A stretch of 64,000 nt of DNA from the NCBI GenBank assembly GCA_015680685.1, contig MNCI01033476.1, positions 447,222 to 511,221 of the forward strand, given 5' to 3'. Made by a program: the position numbers and the translations under genes. Shown here piece by piece: positions 19,040 through 30,371 of this stretch; the first letter of the stretch is position 1; each line of letters begins with the position of its first letter. Source of the DNA: Gnetum montanum (lineage: Eukaryota > Streptophyta > Gnetopsida > Gnetales > Gnetaceae). The notes under the pieces are model-generated. The model made no database searches and had not been told where the DNA came from. It was given only the letters and a program-made list of their open reading frames with translations.

Positions 19040-21110
19040 ACATCCATGCTGACCATTACCATGGCCTCTTTGTTTTTCCACCTTTTTGTTTTTTACGTTT
19101 TTGATTTTACAAATTTTTTGATTTTCAAAATTTTCTAAATTTTACATCATCTTTAGTACCTTTAAGCTTTCTTGATTATTTTACACTTTCTTATATATTT
19201 TACTTTATTTTTTTTCTTTTGATTAAGTGTGATATTTTCTCATTTTTGCTAATAAATTTGCTTTTTTGTCATAGGACATAATGTTGCTGCTGTTGTTTGC
19301 TAATGATGGTTTGTGCTTAATGTGTGATTATTGATGTCTAGTTTCTATTTTTAAATTCTAATGTCTAATGACTTCAGCATGGTTTATTTTCCATGGAACA
19401 GGTAGTGAGTCCATGCCATCTACCCATCCAATGAGCTCTATGATTTTCTTTGTTTTGGGAATTTGAGATTCCTTTTTCATTAAAAAAACTGTTAATCAAT
19501 CAGTGACCTTGGTAGTTCTAGAATTAGGAAGGATACAAAGGTTTGTAAAGGGTGTGACTTCAAGTGGACTCAATATTCTTTGTACTCTTCTTCTTTTTTG
19601 AGTGCTTGAGTGTTTTTTCATGAGCTTCTTATTGTTTCATAGCACGCAATGATAGGAAGAAAAATAACATCGTTGCATGGTGTGGTTTCCATCATTCAAA
19701 AAAATTTAAAAAAAGAAATGATGGGAATTCAAAGCACACCCCTTCGACATAAATAAGTCCTCACATGGTGTGGTTCGCATTTCAAAGAAAAAAACAATGG
19801 AAATTCAAAGCACACCCCTTGGATAAATAAAAGGGCTACAAGCACTAGTTATGGGACTCGAAAGACATACACCTATGCCTACAGGTCTCCTTTAACTAAG
19901 GCCCTCTCTCTCTCACTTCCTACTTCTCTCTCCTCTTTGTGGAATGATGGTTATCTTGCAAGGACACTCTTGTATCTCAAGTGGGTGGATTGGTCTTAAA
20001 GTGGTGATGCAAAGTCACTGAAAGTAGATGACTTTAGTCTGGACTGAGGATGGAACTTCTTAGGTCATTTTAACCACAATTCCACAAGGAAATTCTTATG
20101 ACCTCAATTTGGAACTCCATTCCACCTTCTCTATCATCCATCCATGTTGCCATAACTCACCTCATTGTTGAGTTCTATCTTATGTTCTATGTCTTAGTTT
20201 GGTGTATCGGGGTTCTTGATTGGATTCTTTTGGGTTGGTCCTTAACTTATCATAATCATTAAATTGACTATGGGACCCACAAAATCCTTAGTTGAGGTTA
20301 TGCAAGGGCAAAAAGGGCATGAGGCTGTTATGGGGAGGACCCACTTGCATAGCTTTTGGCTTGATTAGTTAATGTTCCTTACGTTTGACATCACTACAAT
20401 CTTATATTTCATATTTTCCATTGTGTAAACTGCTTAGTACTCACTTAATCTTTCATTGCATTCATCCATGAAATTAATTTTTCTCCATTCTTTCAAATTT
20501 ATGAACTTCAATGCCGTCTTCTCATGATTTCATACTATTCTTGGTCTTTTAAGCTTTCATTTGATCCCAATTTCATGAAAAAATTCCTTGTATTTTGAAA
20601 GTTTGACCAAAGTCAATAGAAGTCAATGATGGTCAACAACTGCCTCAACGAGGCCTTGTTGATGTAGTGCAAAAATACTATATAAATCACTAGATACTTT
20701 GGAATTTTTTGCAATTTTCTCATAACACATAGGGAATTTTTGTAATTTTTCAGAGCTTGAAACTTCCAGAGTCCATAACTTTCAAACTGTTTGTCCAAAT
20801 GACTCCATTTTTCGATGTTACACTTATTAGAGGTAAGGTCATTATTGTGGAGGACACAACCCTTAAGGTTTCCAATGCAATTTTCAAAAAAATTTTCTAA
20901 CTCCTACAAAGGTTAGTAACCTTAATCATATATAAACATTAACATTTTCCAAGTTAACCCTTCCAAGAATCTCCAGGATGATTTATCAATGATAAGGCAT
21001 AAATAGAAATAATAATTGAGTTAATTAAATCAACCATAATCACAACTAAGCCAAGTGTAGCTACCCTCAAGGGTTAAGGTATCCCAATTGTTTTAAGGTT
21101 ACACAATGAT
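19040..21110 (+). other. Element C 3' non-coding region with duplicated conserved block
   Basis: T-rich from 19065 to 19290, then sequence homologous to 8960-10320 of element A. The block containing GGTGTGGTT and GGAATTCAAAGCACACCCCTT occurs twice in tandem, at about 19673-19757 and 19758-19830. GGCTACAAGCACTAGTTATGGGAC follows. The stretch 20360-21110 has no counterpart I could identify in A and shows no gene. Confidence 0.6.
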
Positions 21111-21120
21111 TGCTAATCCA

Positions 21121-21140
21121 TGGTTCTATTGTGATTACAG
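21121..21140 (+). promoter_or_regulatory. Splice-acceptor-like site before the extra ORF
   Basis: TCTATTGTGATTACAG is directly followed by ATG at 21141. It has the layout of a 3' splice site. Some Athila elements express their 3' ORF from a spliced RNA, so this is a plausible acceptor for such a message. Confidence 0.5.
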
Positions 21141-23990
21141 ATGGCATTGAAACAAAAACATCTATAGGAAGGAGAACCTTAACGACCATGGGAGAATGAC
21201 TTAGAGTTGGAAGGGGCTAGCAGGAATAAGGCCAAGAACAACAAGAGGCAACCCATGCAACGAGACCTCTTCGTGAGGAGCCCAAAGTGGAATCTGTTTG
21301 ATAAATTCTAGAAGAATAAGTTCCTATAGAATAATCCCAATGAAGAGAAGTGCCTGGACCTATGCCAAGGCTTGAGGTCACTTTGACTCAAGCCTACTTA
21401 GACATCATGAAGTCCCAAGAGATCCAAAGATCTGTTCTTTAAGAGATAAACTTTGGGCCATTTTTGAAGAAAGCTCCAAAGGATGTCAAGACACAATTGC
21501 AAGCCTCTCCCATGTGGCTAGTCATCACGTCCAGTGGAGAATGGTAAATGAAAGAGACCTATCTCTTTTGAAATAGTTGAAGGCCAAGGTCCATTGTAAA
21601 AATCAAGGACATTCAAGTGTCCTACTCAACGGAGGCCATCGCACAAGCATTGGAGTTGCTAGAGATTGGAACACAGTTGGCAAAGATATTAATAAAAGAC
21701 AATTCTAAGGTAAAAAAGGGGTGGACCTAGTGATGCTATAGGATGGACCATGAAGAGTGTGGTGCACTCAAAATGGTGAAGTTAATTTATTTTAAGATCA
21801 TGGCTTATCACCTCAATCCAACAGTGAGGCCAAGCAAGGTGACTACTTTCTCTACTCAAGCATGCGCCGCTCTAAGTAGGAAATTTTCCATTAACCTTCC
21901 ACAGCTGATTTATATGGAGATCAAGAAGTGCTTCAAGGAGAGAAAATGTGGAAGGAAGACCCTGTCCTTTCTATGCCTTATCAGGAAACTTTGCAAGAGG
22001 GTAGGTATTGCTCACTATTTAAATGACACTCTCAGGCATGCTCCCTTGGCCTTGTGGGCAGAAATCATAATGGATAAGACATCAACAACCACTTAAGAAG
22101 AGGAGTTGCCACCACCACCACCCACTCAGGAAACCATACTAGAGGCTAGTGTAACCCTTGAACGTGTATAGAAAACCCAAGAGTAACTCTTGAGCAAACA
22201 AGAGTAGCAAATAAGAATGAGTGGGCAGATCCATTTGTGTATCAGCCAACAATGAGTCACTTTAATGGGGTGGCATAAATAGTTAGCTAGATGGAGAGGG
22301 GTGGTTTCATTTTTTCTACCTAAAGAACGTAACTACCTTTGAGGTTGGATCCCAATGCTTGGGAGGTGATGGTGTCATTAGCAACACATCATCTATTCGT
22401 AGAAATATCTAGGAATTTCGCCACTTTCTTGGTGAGGTTGGAGGAAGGCGAAGAGGTAACTATCTTGGTGATGCAGTACTAAGGGCAGGAGACAATGGCA
22501 AAAGTGGTAGCTGACCATGTAGTTGAAGCACTAAATGCACCCGTGGTGTCTATACCAAATGTATCTACACTCCAAGATGTGTAGACATCCATAGGCACGA
22601 TTAGCAAGAAATTGAACGTAGCCCAGCATGAACAAGTGATGGAACGACTAGTAGGAATTGGACAATCAACTCTAGATATCTTTGATCTTTTGGAGAACAT
22701 CATTGCAACCTAATTAGAGTTGTTGAATACAAGGGGAAGATGCTTGATTTTGGAGGGGCAACTAGAAACGACCCAAGAGAAAAATCAACGCTTGGCCATG
22801 GAGGTTGCTAAACTTCATGCCCAACTTGTAAACTAAGCAATCCTTAGCCCAGCAACGAAAAGAGATGAAGCTATCAAATAGCTTCAAGAACGATTTCAAA
22901 AGGCTGAGAAGGAAGTAGTAATGACCATCTTCAAACAGTCCATGGAAAAAGCTGAAATGGACTCAATCAAAAAGGACTTAAATCAAATGCACCAAGAAAA
23001 TGAAGCATTGACTGCACAAAATCATTGCCTATGAAATGTTGATGCTCAAAGAGATGAAATGAAAGAACTCATTCATCAACACTAGGAGTAGCTTGCCAGA
23101 GTCAATACTAAACTAAGGAAATTGGCTATAGAGAATTGTAATTTATGAATGGAGGAGGTACACACCTTGTGACAAATGTCTACCATCAAAATTTCCACCT
23201 AGAAGAACAAATTTCTAATGTTTGAGAAAGTGAAAAATCACTATAGGGACTAGGTTGGCTTGCAAAAGAAAATGAATGAAAAAGAAATCTAGATGGCAAA
23301 GGCTAAAGTGAATGAAGCCCTCCAGTAACTCTAGCAAGGAAGAGAGATGATCCTTGATGGGATTGATGCCTACAACAAATCAAAGATCCATTTGAAGGAC
23401 TTGTAAATCAAGGAAATGATAGAGTATATGGAGTTGGTCAATCTTCGTTATGCAAACTTGGCAATGCTGATAGCTGGATGGTCATGATCAGAATTAGAGA
23501 AACAAGTGGCTAGCTTGTATCTACTATATGAGGCTGAGTTTGAACACCACAAGGACACCAAGCAAAAGCTTGAGACTACTAACACTAAACTCAAAGTCCT
23601 CAAAGGGTGATTTACAGATCAAGAATCTATCATTGAGGACCTAGCCAGATGGATGAATGACTACTAGGAGTTGACGAACATAGTGCAAGCATTCAAAATT
23701 AAACACAAATAGTTCATTTCCTATTTCATCAATGTTAAGGAGTTGTTTCTAGCAATTCCATGTCCTTGGGATGTGCCTATTCCAACCCACATTGAGGAAG
23801 CTACATGTACGATGCATGATCCTAGGAGTAAGGAGGAGAAAATGAAAGCACTACTAGATGCTTTCCACCTTCCACTTAAAGTTGCAACAATAGCAGACCA
23901 ACCATAGCTGCCTCAACCACTACTAGTGTGTAAAGCTGGTGAAGGTTCCTCAAAGCCTCAAGAACCACCATCGCCTAGGGCCATTTGATC
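21141..23990 (+). pseudogene. Element C extra 3' ORF: plant-transposon domain plus coiled coil
   Basis: A 2.85-kb decayed coding region between integrase and 3' LTR, homologous to 48827-45990 of element E. It starts MALKQKHL at an acceptor-like site. An open part (21743-22096) contains LNPTVRPSKVTTFSTQACAA, INLPQLIYMEIKKC and LCLIRKLCKRVGI. This resembles the putative plant transposon protein domain often found in 3' ORFs of Athila-like elements (recognition from memory). A long Glu/Lys/Gln/Leu-rich coiled-coil region follows (22690-23700). A conserved end has CPWDVPIPTHIEEAT and KEEKMKALLDAFHLPLKVAT. I see no signal peptide or membrane segment, so an envelope role is not supported. Function unknown. 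Confidence 0.7.
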
Positions 23991-24223
23991 TTCTCCAACA
24001 AGCTTCACATCATCATGGAATGTGTTGTCCAATTTTTGAAGAGTTGTATCATCGTGTTCAATTTTGTGTCTTGAACACCACCATTTTTTGTAATGTGTTG
24101 ATCCATACACCCGACACTCCATTTTTTGTCAAGTCAGTCAAGTTTGTTTTGTTGAAAGAAAAGTCAATCAATAATCCCATACCTTCCCAATTTTGTAAAA
24201 GAACTCGAGGACAAGTTTTCATG

Positions 24224-24237
24224 TAGTCATGGGGGTA
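24224..24237 (+). promoter_or_regulatory. PPT of element C
   Basis: TAGTCATGGGGGTA lies directly before the LTR start TGATGAG and has the same sequence as in element A. Confidence 0.8.
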
Positions 24238-25130
24238 TGATGAGTTGTCATTGGTTGGCTACGTCGATGAGGCTTGATTTATGCATGTTGTCCTGCATCA
24301 ACAAGGCCTCATTGACGTAGTGTTTGTCCATTGCCTCTAAATACACACATGCCAGTCACATTATGGGAATCTAGATTTCAGTAGCAGCGAAGCTTCTGCA
24401 TTTTTTTCATTCAAAAGTTAGAATTTTTTCCTTACTGCCTATAGCAGGAGCCATTAACTAGACAAATCTTTATTTGAGCATCACTGTACTTGAGCATGAT
24501 CGTGTGTGTAGCAAGAAAGAAAAGCTTTCTGATAAACCTTGCAACACTTTGGATAGATTAGCTCTTTTATTTATGCATTCAATGTTTTCAATTATTTGTT
24601 AATTATTCTCAATTATTTTGCAAATATTATCTAGCAATTTAGTTAATGACGTTATTAAGATAGATAGATTAAATGCATAATAACACTCACTTTGAGCATA
24701 ACATGTATTCACTTGGTAATCCTAGTAGCATTATTGCTTGGTATGCCCAATAGCATAGCGTTTGCTCATTCAGCAATGGATATGTGGGTTTAGGACGTGT
24801 ACGGATAGTCGGAATAGATACTTATGTTAGGATTAGTTAAATGATTAGCTAATTAGTAATTTAGATTAGTTAATTAAACTCCTTTTATCTACATTTTGGG
24901 CACCAAAATATAAAATACAAAATGTAGAAATCAAATGCCTCAGTTACACTTAATCATACCAACATACATCACAAGTGTAATTGGGAGGACAATGATTAAC
25001 CTTAAGGCTTGATTCACTTCCTAAAGGGATACTGTACTAGAAATGATAAAGTCCACAAAATTCGACCAAATCGTGCATGAATGCTTTGTGATTTGTATGC
25101 TTGGGCATAGGGGTACCTCACCGCTCATCA
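24238..25130 (+). repeat. Element C 3' LTR
   Basis: 893 bp, TGATGAG to CTCATCA. U3 near its start contains an inverted repeat: CTACGTCGATGAGGC (24259-24273) and GCCTCATTGACGTAG (24306-24320), pairing with one mismatch. The end AGGGGTACCTCACCGCTCATCA matches the family. GATGG follows, but its partner is outside the window. Confidence 0.88.
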
Positions 25131-26050
25131 GATGGTAAAATAAAGCACAAATAAAAAAATTTTCAATTTTACTGGTAAAATATTGAATGGAGTAGACATG
25201 ATAAAACATAATATTTTATTGGCACAACTCCAATGTCCATGAGTGTATTAATTAGAAGAGTAAGAATGGGATCACACCATATTTGAGTTAAAAGTAGAAG
25301 ATGGAACAATGAGTAACATGAAGATAGAATATCTCAATTTTTTTTACTACAAGTAGTAGAAGATGAGTAATATGTATTATTAGAATGTTATGAATAAATT
25401 TCTTCAAAAGAAAATCACAAATATCTAGTTAGTCTTTATATGAGTTATTCAAGCTACTAGTGTTTGTTCTAGGGAATTATGTAGAAGACATGTTTAAGCT
25501 ACATGAATATTAGACACATCTATTGTACTCAAAATTTATTGCTATGAATGTGTTTGGCATAAATTAATTTATCTAGATCCTTTGAGTCTATACAAATGTA
25601 ATAAAATATTAGTATCAAAAATATTATAAAATATTTATTTTGTTAAATTACTACTCTTGTATCCTACTTTGCTAAGAATCCCTCCTTTAAGGAGTAATGG
25701 GCAGTGACATTCTTTAGGCAAGGCAACCTACTACTTCATGGTGATGGAGGGTTGAGATTCATGGGGTTTTAAGGGGTAGGAGGAATGTCATAGTATGGTA
25801 TGATATCTATAAAAAATGAAGCTCTTCATAACTTTTGGATAGTTAGAGTAGAGGAATTTTCTGTAGGGAGATTGATGACAAAATATTTCTTGGGTTTAGA
25901 AGGATTAGTTTATAAGGATAATTGGGGATTGGTTTGAGAGGGATGTGTTTGGATAACAAATGGGGTTTTGTAATGATTGCCTTTGAGTTTAAGGCAAAAT
26001 GTAGATACTTTCCTTAAATGGAAATTCAAGGAATCTTGGAAGATCTACAT
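25131..26050. other. AT-rich stretch without recognisable gene
   Basis: No reading frame with family resemblance, no LTR ends and no tRNA-like motif seen. It is probably decayed repeat sequence flanking the insertion site of element C. Confidence 0.4.
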
Positions 26051-26059
26051 GTCTTAATT

Positions 26060-27500
26060 GTTGGGTTGAACTAGTGTGTTGAAGACTATTACCCATTTTT
26101 TAACAAAAGCCTAAATGCCATCTTTAAGTTCATTATAGTTGTCCATTTCATAACCTAAAACCTAATGATAATAGGAGAATTTATTAGAATCATACCATCT
26201 TGGGATGAGAGGATCTTCTTCCACATGCTAAGAAGGATCTATTGCTAGAGTCTGCAAACATCTAAATTTAGCTGGTGATTTCTTTGAGACTTTTTTTGGG
26301 GTTATGTGCTTGTCTCTTAGTAGTGTGTTATAAAGTTGAGTATAGGTCATTAGAAACTTGTGACATTTTGGCCTATCCTTAGGTGATCTCCTTGTTGGCC
26401 TTCATTTGATGAAGTTTATCCAACATTATTGGTGATGGATAAGAATGTTGTTGAAGTTTGATTCACTAAAGCTATTATTTGTTCTATAGTTTGTGAGGCC
26501 TTTAATTTTTTTGTCCTATTAATTTTGTTGTGAAAGCTCATCCATTTGTGGTTGTTGGATTAGATGGGCATCTCCTTGATGTATTTGGTAGAAATAATGA
26601 CATCATGGAGGCTAATTAGCCTAAGGTAGACTATTTAACTTCGAATATAATCATTGAAAACATCCTTGACAATGTTCAATAGTTGATCATTAGGCAAGAA
26701 ATGGATGAGCTCCATTGTTCTTGAATTCCATCTAGAGAAGAACTTAGAAATGGATTCAATGTGTGCTTGCTTAATGGCCAATAGTTTCTATAATTTTTCA
26801 TCCTTGTTGATATTATCTTTAAACATTTCCGCAAAGGTTGTGAAGAGCTTTTCCAAGGAGGTGATGGACCCTTAAGGAAGGACCTTATATCATTCAAGTG
26901 CTTTACTTGCTAATAGGAAAGGATCATCACTCATAGGCTCAATGCTCATCCCACCAAGGCAAGGTCTTGAAAGGATTGGTGGATGAGTGAAAGCCTAACA
27001 TTTTTCAAGTAGCTACACCCAAGCTCGAACTCAAGTCTTATGACTTGAGAAATAAGCACCTTACCAACACTCCAAGTAATGGTCCCTAAGTGCTTTGCTT
27101 ATCAATGAGTTTGAAAAACTATGCATGAGAATGTGAGGATAGCTAACCAACAACATGCACTCATTCTAAAAGGTGATAGCATGGTTTGTGGGATTAGTCT
27201 TTCCATTATATTTGGTAAAGTAAGGTAATGAGATTCCCTTGGAAACTTGGGTAGGTAGGATCAAGGGAATAATGGAATCAATGAGGAGATGAATAATGGA
27301 AACAATAAGGCTTCCCCCATGTAGTATTGTGGCTTTCCATGTTTGATCTTCATTAGCTTGCAATCTTGATGTTAAGTCTTGAAGCAATAGTATTAATTTA
27401 GATGGAACATTAGGGATGGATGGTATGGTAGGATTACCTAGGATGGAGTTATAAATAGGTAAAGTTGGTTTGGGAGACATAATAATGAACATGAAGATAG
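26060..27500 (-). pseudogene. Tat-type (Ogre/Retand-like) gag fragment, interrupted by a SINE
   Basis: Minus-strand reading. An open 108-codon part (27166-27492) ends with PYFTKYNGKTNPTNHAITF, the start of a Retrotrans_gag domain. After the SINE at 26909-27087 the domain goes on with KALE, YKVLP, GSITSLEKLFTTFAEMF, NINKDEKL, ISKFFSRWNSRTMEL and LPNDQLLNIVKDVF. Further on, MTYTQLYNTLLRDKHITP and PRWYDSNKFSYYH resemble the conserved gag end of Tat elements, where a Trp-Tyr-Asp and Tyr-His motif is usual. It is a different family from elements A to E. No pol found beside it. Confidence 0.65.
26909..27087 (-). mobile_element. SINE family 1, copy 1
   Basis: 179 bp flanked by a 13-bp target duplication with one mismatch, AAGTGCTTTACTT (26896-26908) and AAGTGCTTTGCTT (27088-27100). 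On the minus strand it starts with GGGACCATTACTTGG, has an A-box-like GTGTTGGTAAGGTGC and a B-box-like GAGTTCGAGCTTGG, and ends with CTTGGTGGGATGAGCATTGA and a short tail. These are marks of a tRNA-derived SINE. It is inserted in the gag fragment above, whose protein reading resumes across it. Confidence 0.8.
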
Positions 27501-29490
27501 ACTATGGAATATTGTATTGAGACATATGTTGGGAAGATAGGAGAATCATAATGAAATTTGTTGCTATTAATAATGTGGACGAGGGATGATGATTGAAACA
27601 AGATTAGTAGAAGATTTGAATTTAAACTTATGCATGAGATGTAGGATTAATAGTGACTATTCTTGGAAACAAGCTATATGCTAGTGGCAAGGTTACCATA
27701 GATGGGTTGATAGTAGTTGGAGTAGTGGTAGTGGGTGCAACAGGAAAGTTATTTGAGGAGTATGTATGGAGCATGGATTAGTGGAGTTGATGAGGTTGAC
27801 ATGTTGTAGGATTAGGGTTTGTGATTATGTGGTATACTAAGAAAAGAGTCTTATAGGCAATAAAGTATGAGAGTTCTCATCTTCATAATTTTCATGAATG
27901 CTAATACCACCACCCTCACTATGTGGTCCTAGAACTAATAATTTCTATTATTAAGATTGATATTTGGATATCCCATGAGGTTATTAGTTGGAATGTTGCT
28001 TTGTTATATTTTAGTGTTAGCAAGTGCATGAATCTCATCTTTGATAAGAAAATATTCTATTAGTGTATTATTATCATATTCATTCAACTCCATAGCTTGG
28101 TTGGGTTTGTAAGGAAAGGCTCCAACTTGTTGAAAGCTTCATAAGTAGCTATCCTCTATAGCACACTCTTAGCAAGTGTAATGTTCAAATTCTATATGGT
28201 GCATGCAATCTTGTTATCATGTATGGTCATGGATGTCATATATGCTTAAGCTTTTCACATCTTCATTAGTATACAAACTTGGGAAGTACGAGATGAATTA
28301 GATCATTTGGTAGACATGATGTGAAAAATTATTTCCTATAGACAGTTGGAAACAAGGATCAAGTATAAATGAGAAAAAAGTAAAATATGTAAAACCTAAG
28401 CAATAACATTGAAAATAGGAAAAAATAAAAGTGCTAGAAAGGACCTATGGGCTCTTCAAAAGTGGGTTTGAGACACTAGAAACCTTATTGATATTTCTTC
28501 TAGTACCAATAATGTTCTTGTAGAATTGTTCTTTCACAACCCTATGAGAACACCTCCATAATTCAAATGTTAAGTATTTAATCTGTAATTGTAAATGGTC
28601 TTTGGAATGATGTAGCCCTTGATATATCAATGATTATGAAATGAAGGGGCATAAACCTCTAATTGAATATGAACTTAGCCTATTGTCCAATGTTAAATTG
28701 ATAGGAGAATGATCGAGGGATGGTGAAATTAATGTTAAGAAAAAACTAAGACAATATGAGTGATGCAAAATGAAATCTAAGGAATGAAAACAAGTAAAAA
28801 AGTCTAAAAATAATAAGAAATGGAAAACTCAATGTATGGGAAAGGATTTAAGTTTTCTTCCTAGATAATGAAAATGCTTGATTAAATAACTGAAAAAAGT
28901 TTTTCTCCTAGGGAGGACCAACTGCTATAATGGTAGGAGAATACATAATGTAAAATAAAACTAATAATAGAAACTTAGTTTATGAGCAAAGTAAGAATTT
29001 TGATGATGAAATTTGACCTTTGATGGATGTAGATATGAATGGAAAGGCTTCTGATGCTATTTGGAATTGATTAAGGGTCAAAATAAGGTTGTTTTTATGA
29101 AGTATCTTGCATGTGACGTTGATGCTGTAGACATTAACACTAGTGTAGGTGATGCAATGTAATGCAAAAACTAGCATGTGTGTGTGATGTAGGTGCCTTA
29201 GCACAAGGACTAAGCTTGTAGATTGTAATGGATGCTAAAGTGGTTGTGGAGCACATAGGTGATGTAGTGGATGCAAGTGCTAATATTTCAAATATCTTGA
29301 AACTTAAAAAAGTACTTTGAATCTCAAGAAATCAGCCTCAAATTTGAGGTTTTTTGCTAGTATTTATAGGCTTAGGATTTCCATATTTTATTCCAAAGTC
29401 AAGTGTAGTTAACTTGAAGTTCATTTTTGGGAACTCAAAGTGCATGCAAGGTGACATGACATGACATGGTGAGGTTGTTGCTATGGGGTT
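27501..29490. other. Stretch without recognisable gene
   Basis: AT-rich, with short unconvincing reading frames only. It may be the untranslated leader of the Tat-type element, whose gag lies to the left on the minus strand, but no LTR end or PBS was found. Element D is inserted at its right end. Confidence 0.35.
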
Positions 29491-30356
29491 TGATGAGTAG
29501 CGAGGTACCCCTACGCTCAACCATACGAATCGCTAAGGCATTATGCACGATCTGGTTGAATTCCATGGACCTATAGTTATCTCATACACTAATTCTTCTA
29601 GGAAGTGAAATGGGGTTAAGAAAATTTGTTGTCTTCCCAACTACACTTGTGAGGCTCAAGGGTATGTTTTAAGTGTAATTAAGATATATGAATTTTCTAT
29701 TGTTTTATGTTTAATGGATGTAATCACCTACAATAAGAATAAAGGGTAGAGTAGGTTGAAACTAATGTCTATTGCCTAGCTACCCTAGCACAAGTAATTG
29801 CCCCACTTTCCTAAACACATATAGCACTACTGGGCTACCAAACATAAGCATTGTTGGGTTACCAAGTACTATATGAATGCTCGAAGTGGTCATGCTCATG
29901 TTCATTAATTGCTGGAAATAAATTACTTCATGAAATGCATTAAAGTAAAGAATAAGAAAGTAAAATGTAATAAAGAAAATATTAAGCTATTCTCAGTGTT
30001 GCAAGAATTGTAAAAAGAGCTCATTTTATTTTTGTCAGACTACTGCGCTCAAGTACATCAATGCTTGAACAAAGGACTGTACACACTTTAGACTCCTTCT
30101 GTGTAAACTTAGAAAATATTCTGACTCTGAGGAACATGAATTGCAAGAGCTTTGCTACCTTGCTTAAAAATTGGAAACTAAAACTATTCAAAACTGACTC
30201 AAAATGGGAGCCTAGGTGTGGTATTTATAGACTTGGGGGATATACCCTAATTTTGGATATCCAACGTCAAATCTAGGCCTTGATGTCGCATACACAATGT
30301 CGAAGCACCAACATTGCATGCCCAATGTTGCAACTAACACAAATGGTGATTCATCA
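29491..30356 (-). repeat. Element D 3' LTR
   Basis: 866 bp in reverse. The left end TGATGAGTAGCGAGGTACCCCT matches the family U5 end. The right end is ATTCATCA. U3 near 30265-30335 holds repeated short units containing AATGTCG, TTGCATGC and AATGTTGC. TTGGTAACCCAACA and TTGGTAGCCCAGTA units lie near 29840-29870 on the minus strand. Confidence 0.85.
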
Positions 30357-30371
30357 TACCCCCACAACTAA
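30357..30371 (-). promoter_or_regulatory. PPT of element D
   Basis: On the minus strand TTAGTTGTGGGGGTA stands before the LTR, a decayed form of TTAGTCATGGGGGTA. Confidence 0.6.

Larger units (their letters stand above)
13174..25130 (+). mobile_element. Element C: Athila/Tat-like LTR retrotransposon with extra 3' ORF (5' part outside window)
   Basis: Plus-strand element resuming at 13174 after the insertion of B. In order: gag, proline-rich linker, PR, RT, RNase H, integrase, non-coding block, extra coiled-coil ORF, PPT and 3' LTR (24238-25130). The RT matches the Athila/Tat clade (GFIYPI, FPLPFVDQVLDTI, FLDGYSG, FMDDFSTYG, KSHLMVQKGIVLGHQI). Its own 5' LTR and first part of gag must lie beyond the left edge, beyond element B. 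It is the oldest layer of the nest. Many stops make it inactive. Confidence 0.88.

Noticed and set aside
21141-23990. Envelope gene in element C
   Set aside because: The position fits an env-like ORF, but no signal peptide, membrane span or cleavage site can be seen; coiled coil and plant-transposon domain fit better.
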